DNA from: Mycobacterium sp. 1245111.1
GTDB taxonomy: Bacteria > Actinomycetota > Actinomycetes > Mycobacteriales > Mycobacteriaceae
Assembly: GCF_001673405.1 (NCBI RefSeq)
Contig: NZ_LZLV01000153.1
Location: forward strand, 1 to 64,000
Length of the DNA stretch: 64,000 bases
Direction: 5' to 3'
The stretch's first letter is position 1. Each line of letters begins with the position of its first letter. The notes beneath the pieces are model-generated. The model saw only the letters and a list, made by a program, of their open reading frames with translations. It was not told the DNA's origin and searched no databases. A program made the position numbers and the translations under genes. Positions 49,552-57,790 of this stretch are shown piece by piece.

Positions 49552-51060
49552 ATGAATCGAATCTGGCAGTGGGCCTGGGATCGGCACGGGTCGAGGTATT
49601 CGTGGGCATGCTGGGCGCTTACTCTGCCCCTTGCCCTCCCGGTCTATCTCGCCTGGTCGATGGGCATCATCGCTTTCGAGCGGTCTCATCGCTACCTCGA
49701 CGCGGCAGCAGTGACGACGGTCGCCGTCCTCGCCTACCTTTATGTGCTGGCTGCTCCCGGCGGGAGGGATGTTCGGCTCATTGAGCGGTGGGCCGCTGGT
49801 GATGACGTTGATCGCGAGAGCGCACTGCGCGCTACCTACAGCTATGGCCGAAAACTGATTGCGAAGGGGGTGGTGGTCACCTTTGTTTGGGTCGCGGCCC
49901 TCTTCGTGGTGGTGGCAATGATCGCCGGGGCGAGCGGGTCGCGGCTCATTCAGTACGCGGTTCTGGGCGCAATCGCCGGAACTTCAGGCCAGCTGATCAC
50001 GGTGCACAGCTACGTCGAATCAACCCTGCGGCCCGCCCGGGCTGCGATCGCTGCGGATACGGAGATCGGCGATTCCATGCCTCGCGCACATCCGGCGTTC
50101 GGCACGTGGGCCAACGTGGCCATGCTTGCGGTGGGGTTCGCCTTCGCAGTCGCGGGCGCAATTCTGGCAGCCGTGTTAGACGCGGCCAGGCACGGCCCTG
50201 GCCTCACCATGGTTATCGGCGGTCTACTAGTTCTTGTCGTCGGGCCGTCGCTCATTGCCGCGTATTCGCCACTCCTGCAACCCATTCGCGATCTCGCCGC
50301 AGCAACTGAGCGTGTTGCGGACGGGGATTTCAGCCAACGCCTGCCGGTGGTGCAAGATGACGACCTCGGCGCGCTGGCCGCGTCCTTCAACCGAATGCAG
50401 GCGGGTTTGGCTGAGCGACAACGACTTCAGGCCGCCTTCGGGACCTACGTCGACCCGGCCTTGGCAGCGCGGCTGCTCGAACAGGGCGACGACGTGTTCA
50501 GCGGTGAGCGCCGCGAGGTGACGGTGATGTTCGTCGACATCCGCGACTTCACCCCGTTCGCGGAAGCCAACAGCGCTGAAGACACCGTCGCACGGCTCAA
50601 TGCCCTTTTCGAGATAGTGGTTCCCGCCGTGGTCGACGCTGGCGGGCATGTCAACAAATTCCTCGGTGACGGGGCACTGGCTGTGTTCGGTGCCCCCAAC
50701 GATCTTGCGGACCATGCCGATGCCGCGGTGAGCGCAGCGGTTCTAATCCATCGCGTCGTCGCCCAGCGTTTCGACGGCGAGCTTCGGATCGGCATCGGTA
50801 TCAACACGGGCAAGGTGATTGCCGGGACCATCGGAGGCGGAGGCAAGCTCGAGTTCACTCTCATCGGCGACACCGTCAACGTCGCCGCCCGCGTCGAGCA
50901 GTTGACCAAGACGACCGGTGACGCGATTCTGCTCACCCAGCAGACCGTCGACGCCCTAGGCTCTCCACCATCCAGATTGACCGACCGGGGGCCGCATGCG
51001 GTGAAGGGTAAGTCGACCGCAGTAACGGTCTTCGGTCTCGACCCAGCGGTGAATGGTTAG
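49552..51060 (+). CDS. Membrane-bound class III adenylate cyclase (copy 2)
   Basis: 502 residues from the ATG at 49552 (MNRIWQWAWDRHGSRYSW). Same plan as copy 1: six-helix membrane region, HAMP (QPIRDLAAATERVADGD), class IIIb catalytic domain with FVDIRDFT, NKFLGDGALA, EFTLIGDTVNVAAR. The HAMP linker and catalytic domain are almost identical to copy 1 (for example LAASFNRMQAGLAERQRLQ), but the membrane region is much more different, so the sensed signal may differ. Product is cAMP. Confidence 0.9.
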   Translation: MNRIWQWAWDRHGSRYSWACWALTLPLALPVYLAWSMGIIAFERSHRYLDAAAVTTVAVLAYLYVLAAPGGRDVRLIERWAAGDDVDRESALRATYSYGRKLIAKGVVVTFVWVAALFVVVAMIAGASGSRLIQYAVLGAIAGTSGQLITVHSYVESTLRPARAAIAADTEIGDSMPRAHPAFGTWANVAMLAVGFAFAVAGAILAAVLDAARHGPGLTMVIGGLLVLVVGPSLIAAYSPLLQPIRDLAAATERVADGDFSQRLPVVQDDDLGALAASFNRMQAGLAERQRLQAAFGTYVDPALAARLLEQGDDVFSGERREVTVMFVDIRDFTPFAEANSAEDTVARLNALFEIVVPAVVDAGGHVNKFLGDGALAVFGAPNDLADHADAAVSAAVLIHRVVAQRFDGELRIGIGINTGKVIAGTIGGGGKLEFTLIGDTVNVAARVEQLTKTTGDAILLTQQTVDALGSPPSRLTDRGPHAVKGKSTAVTVFGLDPAVNG

Positions 51061-51093
51061 CGGCTTACATCCAGCTCGAGTGAGGTAACGGTC

Positions 51094-51732
51094 ATGGGTT
51101 TACGTCAGCGAATGTTTGCGACGGTCGCCGGGCAACTCGGCCGGCCGCATGGTCTGGTGGGCCGCGGCGTCGCGGTACTGCTCAACCGCGGCAACCGTCC
51201 AGCCGTGGCCGGCGCTGTGGATGCGGCGGAACCAACGGCCGGACAGACGGTGGCCGACATCGGTTTTGGCGGCGGACTAGGGCTCGATCTGTTTCTGCGG
51301 CGGGTTGCTCCGCAGGGCGTCGTCTACGGTGTGGAGGTCGCCGAGGACATGCTCGCGCGCGCCCGGGCGCGCTTCGCCGACCAGAGCGCGGCCGGCCAGA
51401 TCAGGCTCGTCAGCGGGTCTTTGACCGAGTTGCCGCTCGACGAGAAGTCGCTTGACGCGGCAATCTCGGTCAACACGGTGTATTTCGTGTCAGACCTTGA
51501 CGCCGCCTGCGCCGAACTGGCTCGGGTGCTGCGACCCGGCGGTCGCGCAGTGGTGGGGGTCGGTGATCCCGACGCGATGGCCCGCTTGCCTTTCACCGCT
51601 TACGGTTTCACGCTGCGCCCGATCGCCGAGATCGTCGCTGCCTTGAAAAACGCGGGATTCACGGGCATCGAGGATCGCCGCCTCGACGACGTGGCCATCC
51701 CTCACCATCTGCTCGTTGCCGTCGCGAGCTAG
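51094..51732 (+). CDS. Class I SAM-dependent methyltransferase
   Basis: A 212-residue methyltransferase. The SAM motif I is VADIGFGGGLGLDLF, then GVVYGVEVAEDMLARAR (motif II) and a motif near LPLDEKSLDAAISVNTVYF; RVLRPGGRAVVGVGDPD is motif III. Methyltransf_11-type. No substrate can be assigned. 33 bases after cyclase 2, so probably co-transcribed with it. Confidence 0.85.
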   Translation: MGLRQRMFATVAGQLGRPHGLVGRGVAVLLNRGNRPAVAGAVDAAEPTAGQTVADIGFGGGLGLDLFLRRVAPQGVVYGVEVAEDMLARARARFADQSAAGQIRLVSGSLTELPLDEKSLDAAISVNTVYFVSDLDAACAELARVLRPGGRAVVGVGDPDAMARLPFTAYGFTLRPIAEIVAALKNAGFTGIEDRRLDDVAIPHHLLVAVAS

Positions 51733-51757
51733 ACCGCGGCAAAAGACTCGCGCCTCA

Positions 51758-52159
51758 TCAAAGCCCGACGATGAGGATGCCGACGCCGAACACGATCGCG
51801 ATCGAGAGCGACACCAACAGAAAACTGACGAGGCCCTCCTTCATCACTGAGGCCTCGTGGTCGGCGGCCGCGATCGGCGCGAATCTGCGGCCCGCACCCC
51901 ATGCCGCTGCGAGCAGCGTCGCCAACCAGTTCGCGTAACCGGCGTAGACGATGAGCACGACTGCGGTGACGCCCCAAACGTGGGTCAAGTGGAGGTGTGG
52001 CCAGAGCAGCCCAATCAGAACGAGGAACATGCCGTTGACCACTGCCTCGAGGTGGCTCGACAGTGCCATGCGCGGGTTCTTCACCGCGGGGACGGCGAGC
52101 CCGGTGAGTAGACCGATCAGGAACAGCACCAGCCCAAGCCTCAACAGCAACGACTGCAT
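51758..52159 (-). CDS. Four-helix membrane protein of the HabA/StyC isomerase-like family
   Basis: 133 residues from the ATG at 52159 (the frame to 52279 has no start support). Four membrane helices are visible. GLLTGLAVPAVKNPRMALSS and HLEAVVNGMFLVLIGLLWP resemble hydroxylaminobenzene mutase (HabA) and styrene-oxide isomerase (StyC). In those proteins the conserved His/Asn positions in the HLE-NGMF segment bind heme or substrate. Function here is unproven; it may be a small membrane isomerase. Convergent with the methyltransferase gene, 25 bases apart. Confidence 0.68.
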   Translation of the reverse strand: MQSLLLRLGLVLFLIGLLTGLAVPAVKNPRMALSSHLEAVVNGMFLVLIGLLWPHLHLTHVWGVTAVVLIVYAGYANWLATLLAAAWGAGRRFAPIAAADHEASVMKEGLVSFLLVSLSIAIVFGVGILIVGL

Positions 52160-52292
52160 GTCAGAACAGTATGGGCGTCTTGCTGTGCGCACCTCGGATT
52201 GGTGTTTGTTTGTTTTTCCTGCGCTTTCAGACCGCTGCACCGCATAGCATTGGGCTCCGCACATCGGGGGACTCGACAAGGAGCAAGACGCA

Positions 52293-52940
52293 ATGAGGGT
52301 TTCTCAGATGATGCTCGTCGGCCCACTGGCGGCGACGATGCTGGCCGCGTCGGTGGCCGGCTGCAGTAGCACTACATCGTCGACGACGAAGTCGGGATCG
52401 GCCACCTCTGCGACCACAACCGGTAGCTCGGGTCCGAATTCTTCGGCGCCGGCGCAGCCGAGCGACTACACCACGCTGTTGATCAAGGTGACAGATCTCG
52501 ATGCGCCGATGCCCTTCGTCGCAGACCCGCCGACGAGCAACCCCAATGGCCAACCGGGCGCGGCGATCACCTTCAACAGCCAACCCCACCCCGAGGATCA
52601 GGAGGGCGTCACGGTCAAAGACGTCCACATCATCGACACCATCCAAGTTCTGCCGGACGCGGCCGCTGCCACGAACGCGCTGAACTCCGCAAAGTCGGGA
52701 CAAGGTCTGGTGAAAGATCCGAAGGTGGATTCGGCCAATGTCGGCACCGGCGGAACCACATTGGCGGGTATGTCACCGGACGGTTCGAAGAGCGTGACGG
52801 TGTTGATGTTCACCGAGGGCCGGGGTTTCGTCACGCTGCAGTTTGTGGGCGGATCGGACTCGCCCCCGCCGCCGCCGGACTTCGTCACCGATGTCGGCCA
52901 GAAGCAAGACGCGGCCGTCAAGAAGGGACTTGGCGGCTGA
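52293..52940 (+). CDS. Putative lipoprotein, Ser/Thr-rich N-terminus
   Basis: A 215-residue lipoprotein, ATG at 52293 after AAGGAGCAAG. The signal peptide ends at a lipobox (SVAGC, Cys24). A low-complexity Ser/Thr linker (about residues 25-55) follows, typical of O-glycosylated mycobacterial lipoproteins. The rest is a single domain with VTDLDAPMPFVAD and GFVTLQFVG, of the sort seen in small sensor-associated lipoproteins. No family name recognised. 28 bases before the RidA-like gene. Confidence 0.75.
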   Translation: MRVSQMMLVGPLAATMLAASVAGCSSTTSSTTKSGSATSATTTGSSGPNSSAPAQPSDYTTLLIKVTDLDAPMPFVADPPTSNPNGQPGAAITFNSQPHPEDQEGVTVKDVHIIDTIQVLPDAAAATNALNSAKSGQGLVKDPKVDSANVGTGGTTLAGMSPDGSKSVTVLMFTEGRGFVTLQFVGGSDSPPPPPDFVTDVGQKQDAAVKKGLGG

Positions 52941-52968
52941 CGGTGCCGGCGGTACGCGTGTTCTGACA

Positions 52969-53400
52969 ATGGCGCACATGGACAAGCCGATATTTTCCAT
53001 TACTCCTGGCTACGGCGAACGCCAGCTGCGCGAATTCCACTACGCACAGGCCGTTCGGTATGGCGACCGGATAGAGACCGCCGGTCAAGGAGGTTGGGAT
53101 GACGCGTGGTGCTATCCGGAGTCAGTTCGCGACGAAGTCATTCAGGCGTTCGACAACGTCGAACGGACATTGGCAACTGTAGGAGCGTCGTGGCGTCACG
53201 TCATCACCGTGCACTCCTACCACGTGCCGGATGCAAACGGGCGGATCGGGTCCGAGCACCTCGACACCATGGTCGAACAGTTCCGTCTCCGCACGGGTGA
53301 TCGCGCACCGGTGTGGACCTGCATCGGCGTCGCTGCCCTGGCGGGTCCACAGATGCGCGTCGAGATTCAGGTCGCTGCGATCGTTGAGGATCGAGACTGA
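52969..53400 (+). CDS. RidA (YjgF/UK114) family protein
   Basis: 143 residues from the ATG at 52969; a second ATG at 52978 is possible. Family features are GERQLREFHYAQAVRYGDRI, AFDNVERTLATVGASWRHV and a C-terminal QMRVEIQVAAIVE. RidA proteins hydrolyse reactive enamine/imine intermediates; the key arginine of active RidA lies in PQMRVEIQ here. Substrate preference is unknown. It lies directly before the third cyclase and shares its strand. Confidence 0.8.
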   Translation: MAHMDKPIFSITPGYGERQLREFHYAQAVRYGDRIETAGQGGWDDAWCYPESVRDEVIQAFDNVERTLATVGASWRHVITVHSYHVPDANGRIGSEHLDTMVEQFRLRTGDRAPVWTCIGVAALAGPQMRVEIQVAAIVEDRD

Positions 53401-53408
53401 ACCGCTTG

Positions 53409-53446
53409 AAACACCTCCGGCCCGCAGGTTAAAGGTGTTTTGTTTG
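53409..53446 (+). terminator. Terminator-like hairpin before cyclase 3
   Basis: AAACACCT (53409-53416) / AGGTGTTT (53433-53440) with a 16-base loop, followed by TGTTTG. It keeps the arms seen in the groEL1-type terminators (AACACC/GGTGTT) and ends five bases before the ATG at 53451. Confidence 0.75.
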
Positions 53447-53450
53447 CGCC

Positions 53451-54971
53451 ATGGACCGCATTTGGCAGTGGGCATGGGATCGGCACGCAGGACGGTACTC
53501 GTGGGCGATCTACGCGGTCACCGTCGCCACGGTACTCCCGATTTACCTCGTGCTCGCGATGATCGTTGTTGCGTTCGAAAGGTCGGATCACCACCTCGGG
53601 GCGGCGCTGGTCACCGTTGGCATGGTGCTGGCGATGGCGTATGTGATGGTTCTCCCCGGCCTGGGTCATGGCCGCATCATCGACCGGTGGGCAGCGGGCC
53701 AGGAGTCAGACCGGGTGAAGGCGCTCAACGCCGCATACTCGTGGACCCGGACGACGGCTCCCCGAGCGTTGAGCGCCAACATCGTTGTGATCGCCATACA
53801 GTTCGTCGCCGTCGGGGCGGTCACCGGAGCGACCGGGCCTCGCCTCATTCAGTACGCGATTCTGGGTGCCGCCTCAGGATCTGGCGTGTCGGCGATCGCC
53901 GTGCACAGCTTCCCTGAGACAGCGATGCGGCCGGCCAGGGCAGCGCTCGCCGGTGAGACGGGCCTGGGTGACGACCTTCCGCGCTCGCGGCCGACCTTCG
54001 CGGCCTGGTCGAACGTGTCAATGCTCGGCTGCGCATTCGCATTCGCGCTCGGCGGCGCCATGCTGGCTGCCGTTATTCACCGCACCGACGAAGTGCCCCT
54101 AATATGCGCTGCGATCGCGGGTGCGTTGACGGTCGGATTCGCGGTGCCGATCACCGTCGGCGCCGGCTTTTCACCCTCCCTGCAACCTATTCGCGACCTT
54201 GCGGCAGGATCGGAACGTGTTGCGGCTGGGAACTATTCGCAGCGTTTGCCGGTCGTTCAGGACGATGACCTGGGTGCGCTGGCTGCGTCGTTCAATCGCA
54301 TGCAGGCGGGTTTGGCTGAGCGGCAACGACTTCAGGCGGCGTTCGGCACTTACGTCGACCCGGCCCTGGCGGCACGGCTGCTTGAGCAGGGTGACGACGT
54401 CTTTACCGGTGAGCGCCGCGAGGTGACGGTGATGTTTGTCGACATCCGCGACTTCACGCCCTTCGCCGAGGCGAACACCGCCGAGGACACGGTCGCTCGC
54501 CTCAACGCGTTATTCGAAATCGTTGTCCCGGCTGTAGTCGAGGCTGGTGGGCACGTCAACAAGTTCCTCGGCGACGGTGCCCTCGCCGTGTTCGGCGCGC
54601 CGAACGACCTCGCGGATCACGCCGATGCGGCCGTGAGTGCCGCCGCGCTGATTCATCGGTTTGTCGCCGAGCGATTCGGCGGCGAGCTTCGGATCGGCAT
54701 CGGTATCAACACGGGCAAGGTGATTGCTGGGACCATCGGCGGTGGAAGCAAACTTGAGTTCACGCTTATCGGTGACACCGTCAACGTCGCTGCCCGCGTC
54801 GAGCAGTTGACCAAGTCGACCGGTGACGCCATCCTTCTCACCCAGCACACCGTCGACGCGCTGGCTATTCGACCTGTCGGACTCGCAGACCGGGGATCCC
54901 ATGAGCTGAAAGGGAAGTCAGCCGCGGTGACGGTGTTCGGCCTTGATCCGACGCTTGGCTCGCGCGACTAG
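53451..54971 (+). CDS. Membrane-bound class III adenylate cyclase (copy 3)
   Basis: 506 residues, MDRIWQWAWDRHAGRYSW at the start. Same architecture as copies 1 and 2: six membrane helices, HAMP (QPIRDLAAGSERVAAGN), class IIIb catalytic domain with FVDIRDFT, NKFLGDGALA, EFTLIGDTVNVAAR. Near the C-terminus it departs from the others (ALAIRPVGLADRGSHELKG versus ALGSPPSRLTDRGP). Its last four bases overlap the convergent NmrA-like gene. Confidence 0.9.
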   Translation: MDRIWQWAWDRHAGRYSWAIYAVTVATVLPIYLVLAMIVVAFERSDHHLGAALVTVGMVLAMAYVMVLPGLGHGRIIDRWAAGQESDRVKALNAAYSWTRTTAPRALSANIVVIAIQFVAVGAVTGATGPRLIQYAILGAASGSGVSAIAVHSFPETAMRPARAALAGETGLGDDLPRSRPTFAAWSNVSMLGCAFAFALGGAMLAAVIHRTDEVPLICAAIAGALTVGFAVPITVGAGFSPSLQPIRDLAAGSERVAAGNYSQRLPVVQDDDLGALAASFNRMQAGLAERQRLQAAFGTYVDPALAARLLEQGDDVFTGERREVTVMFVDIRDFTPFAEANTAEDTVARLNALFEIVVPAVVEAGGHVNKFLGDGALAVFGAPNDLADHADAAVSAAALIHRFVAERFGGELRIGIGINTGKVIAGTIGGGSKLEFTLIGDTVNVAARVEQLTKSTGDAILLTQHTVDALAIRPVGLADRGSHELKGKSAAVTVFGLDPTLGSRD

Positions 54972-56083
54972 GACGATAGTCGAAGCTCGGGTACGCCGAA
55001 CCGATCGCTCGTCGCGTCTGCCGATGCGGCGTGCTCGTTTCGCCATACGGCCGACTCGCCCGAGTATCGCGGTGAGGCGGGTCGGGGATGCTGCTGGCGC
55101 CGATCGAACTTGTCGAGGTCGTGCGCCGGCACGAGTCCGATCAGCATGAACTGGCCGATCGCGCGCAGGAGATTGCCGGCGGTGCGCCGGGTGTCCGCAC
55201 GGTCGACGTAGCGACGCGCGATGGTCGCAAAGTCCTCGGGTTCGACACCCGCGACATCGCGGACGTGCGTCGTCGGCCCGCCGACCTCCCATGTCCCAAG
55301 CCCGTTCTCGGGCAGGTAGTTTCGCACACTGGACTCGAAGTACAGGCCGGCGCCGGATTGCCTCGCGATCTGGCGGACCGCTCGCAGGAACATCCACGGC
55401 GGGGTTTCGATGTGCCGTACCGGTCGGCCCAGTGCTTCGCCTACCGCGTCGGCGATATCGTTGCCGGACAACAACGTCGGGCCTGTCGGGCGGTAGGCGC
55501 GTCCGTCATGGCGGTGCGGGTCGAGTAGGGCGCCCACCGCGACCCGGGCGATGTCCTCGTTGGACGGTGGCGCATTTCGGCGTCCTCCCATCGGTATCGG
55601 CAACACACCGAGCTGAGCCGCATAGGGGAGAACCTGCAGATAGTTGTCTGCGAAAAACCCGGGATCGATGGCGACGTGAGCGGTGTCAGGCAACAGTGCG
55701 AACAGCCTGTCGATCAACCACTGCTGGCGCGTCATCAACGACGGATGCTCCGGGCTGGCTAACCATTGCCCCAACGCCACCACCGCCTCCACCCCCGCCT
55801 GGCGGGCTGCGCCGGCAAAGCTGACCGCGCTGTCGAGAGCGTGTGGGTGATAGGGCGGGTTGAAGAACAGCCGGGAGACTCCGTCCATCGCGGCCCGAAC
55901 CTGTTGGATGTCAAGCATGTCGGCGACGACGACCTCGGCGCCCAATGCTCGCAGTCTGTCGCTTCGCCAATCGTCCCGGTGCACCAACGCCCTTGTCGGC
56001 ACACCCTTTTCCAACAATTGGGCGGCAACCGCGCCGCCGACCTTGCCCGTCGCACCGGTAACGAGTACGCGCTTGTTTGTCAT
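54968..56083 (-). CDS. NmrA-like NAD(P)-binding protein
   Basis: 371 residues from the ATG at 56083, which has GAGAGGA upstream; the frame extends to 56104. The Rossmann loop is VLVTGATGKVGGAVAAQLLE (residues about 5-24). DMLDIQQVRAAMDGVSRLFF and GPTLLSGNDIADAVGEAL fit the atypical SDR (NmrA/HSCARG-like) family. From about residue 310 there is a non-conserved basic tail. Such proteins bind NAD(P)H as redox sensors or act as reductases. Divergent from the TetR gene across two operator-like palindromes. Confidence 0.82.
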   Translation of the reverse strand: MTNKRVLVTGATGKVGGAVAAQLLEKGVPTRALVHRDDWRSDRLRALGAEVVVADMLDIQQVRAAMDGVSRLFFNPPYHPHALDSAVSFAGAARQAGVEAVVALGQWLASPEHPSLMTRQQWLIDRLFALLPDTAHVAIDPGFFADNYLQVLPYAAQLGVLPIPMGGRRNAPPSNEDIARVAVGALLDPHRHDGRAYRPTGPTLLSGNDIADAVGEALGRPVRHIETPPWMFLRAVRQIARQSGAGLYFESSVRNYLPENGLGTWEVGGPTTHVRDVAGVEPEDFATIARRYVDRADTRRTAGNLLRAIGQFMLIGLVPAHDLDKFDRRQQHPRPASPRYSGESAVWRNEHAASADATSDRFGVPELRLSS

Positions 56084-56113
56084 CGGAGTTCCTCTCACAG
56101 TCAAAACGTGGCA

Positions 56114-56132
56114 ATGTGACCACTGGTTACAT
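56114..56132. promoter_or_regulatory. TetR-type operator, site 1
   Basis: ATGTGACCACTGGTTACAT is a 19-base near-perfect palindrome (mismatch only at one symmetric pair beside the centre base). It lies 31 bases before the NmrA-like start and 63 before the TetR start. Confidence 0.65.
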
Positions 56133-56149
56133 CGCCAGTATGCGATTGG

Positions 56150-56168
56150 ATGTGACCGTTGTCAACAT
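56150..56168. promoter_or_regulatory. TetR-type operator, site 2 (weaker)
   Basis: ATGTGACCGTTGTCAACAT shares its left half (ATGTGACC) with site 1 and ends ACAT, keeping the outer symmetry but not the inner one. It lies 36 bases from site 1 (start to start), so two repressor dimers could bind one DNA face group. Confidence 0.45.
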
Positions 56169-56194
56169 TCTGGTCGGCGTGCGATCGTGATGGC

Positions 56195-56815
56195 ATGAGT
56201 TCCGTCAGCGACCCCACTGGCAAGAAGGGCTACCACCACGGCGCATTGCGTTCGGCGCTGGTTCAGGCCAGCATCGCGTTGGCTCGCGAGGGTGGGCCGG
56301 ATCGAGTGATCCTGCGCGAAGCCGCCCGCGCGGCCGGGGTGTCACACTCGGCTGCCTACCGCCATTTCGCCGACCGCGAAGCGCTGTTGGCCGAGGTGTC
56401 GATCTTTGCCCGCAACGAGCTCGCCGAGGAGATGCGCCGACGAGTCAGTCGCAGCAAGGACCCTCGCCGGCGGCTACGAGCGGTCGGTACCGCCTATATC
56501 CACTTCGCACTCACCCAGCCCGGTCTGTTTCGCAGCGCGTTCACCTCGCATCCGGCGACGGCCGACGTCCCAGAGGCCGTCAGTACCGGAGCCGAGCCCT
56601 TCGAGGTCCTTGGTCAAGTGCTCGACGAAGCCCAGGCCGCCGGTCTGCTGGATTCTCGCCGCAGGCCGGGAGCCGAGATCGCCGTCTGGTCGGCGGTGCA
56701 CGGCCTGGCCACCCTGCTGCTGGACGGACCGCTACCGACCAGCGACGCGGCCGTCAAATTCGCGTGGGAGCAGGTCCAAGATCTCGTCGAGCGCGGAATG
56801 CTGAACGGGGACTAG
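56195..56815 (+). CDS. TetR-family transcriptional regulator
   Basis: 206 residues from the ATG at 56195 (MSSVSDPTGKKGYHHGALRS). The DNA-binding helix-turn-helix is in LREAARAAGVSHSAAYRHFADREALLAEV (about residues 40-68). The C-terminal ligand domain resembles the TetR_C_33/WHG type (TQPGLFRSAF, AVWSAVHGLATLLLDGPL). Divergent from the NmrA-like gene; likely represses it and itself via the palindromes between them. Confidence 0.88.
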   Translation: MSSVSDPTGKKGYHHGALRSALVQASIALAREGGPDRVILREAARAAGVSHSAAYRHFADREALLAEVSIFARNELAEEMRRRVSRSKDPRRRLRAVGTAYIHFALTQPGLFRSAFTSHPATADVPEAVSTGAEPFEVLGQVLDEAQAAGLLDSRRRPGAEIAVWSAVHGLATLLLDGPLPTSDAAVKFAWEQVQDLVERGMLNGD

Positions 56816-56823
56816 CGCTCCTG

Positions 56824-57130
56824 CTATCGCGTAGCGGCGATTTCCCAGTCTTTGACGTCGGCAACGGGTCCGAACAAATCTGCGGGCACATCGGGGGACA
56901 GGGGCTGCCCGGTTCGCACCCGGTGGGGCCAGTTCCGGTTGGCCAGTGCGGGTTTGGCCAGTGCGGCCACGTCGGCGGCGTCCGAGGTGAGTAGGGCGGC
57001 GGCGCCACGCGGGTCGTCGAGGTGCCCGTTCGCAATGATCGTCAGCCCGCTGTCATCGGCGCCAACGCGACACGGTTGGCGAGCTCGACGTCACCGATGA
57101 CAGTCGGGGTGAACCCGGCCTCTTGCCCCC
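56824..57130 (-). pseudogene. C-terminal fragment of an old-yellow-enzyme-type flavin oxidoreductase
   Basis: On the minus strand this region reads LTIIANGHLDDPRGAAALLT, then ADVAALAKPALANRNWPHRV, RTGQPLSPDV and DLFGPVADVKDWEIAATR with a stop at 56824. That is the C-terminal barrel end of an NADH:flavin oxidoreductase. Upstream coding resemblance (TPTVIGDVELANRVALA) sits one base out of frame, around 57060, and no N-terminal two-thirds exists. It is a decayed remnant in the 384-base gap between the TetR gene and the cupin gene; nothing else is visible in that gap. Confidence 0.6.
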
Positions 57131-57199
57131 GTGTGCCGCCTGGCCGACTAGCCGCGCGCCTACCCTGCGGCGGCGTCGCTTAGCTGGTTGACTTCACGC

Positions 57200-57667
57200 A
57201 TGAGCATGGCTTACCTGGCACAACCGGAGCAACAGCAACAACTGGAATGGCTCGACGGCGGCACGTTGGCGATCTTGCTCGACGGCGAGGCCACCGACGG
57301 CCAATTGATGGTTGGGCGTTTCGATGTGAGTGAGGGCGAAGCACCGCCATATCACAAGCACACGCGCGAGGACGAGGTCTTCATGCTCATCAAGGGCACC
57401 GCGCTGCTCTGGTTGGACGATGAGGAGATGGAGCTCTCAGAGGGCGGGATTGTGTTCTTGCCCAAGAACATTCCGCATGCCTATCGCATCACCTCGAAGA
57501 AGGCCGACCTGCTGATGATCAACACGCCGGCGGGCATCGAGGGCATGTTCCGTCACTCTGGTCGCGACAAGGCGACACCGCGACCGGACGGATTCGAGAT
57601 CACGCCCGAACGGATGGCCGAGGGCGCGGACATGTACGGGCAGATCATCCTCGGCCCGCCGCGCTGA
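57200..57667 (+). CDS. Cupin-domain protein
   Basis: About 155 residues from the ATG at 57200 (57206 also possible). It has a single cupin barrel: PPYHKHTREDEVFMLIKG is motif 1 with the usual His, His and Glu, and FLPKNIPHAYRITS is motif 2 with the final His. All four metal ligands seem present, so metal binding is likely. Similar proteins include quercetinase-like and auxiliary cupins of small-molecule catabolism. Substrate unknown. Confidence 0.82.
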   Translation: MSMAYLAQPEQQQQLEWLDGGTLAILLDGEATDGQLMVGRFDVSEGEAPPYHKHTREDEVFMLIKGTALLWLDDEEMELSEGGIVFLPKNIPHAYRITSKKADLLMINTPAGIEGMFRHSGRDKATPRPDGFEITPERMAEGADMYGQIILGPPR

Positions 57668-57790
57668 CGGCGGATAAGCGCCGGAACTCTTCTCCACCAA
57701 CGCCTTTCGGCCTAAGCGCGCGCTTTTACGGGCTACCGGCAAGGCGGGACGGGCAGGTCATCCGCTGACCGCCGCGCAGCCTCGCGCCGG

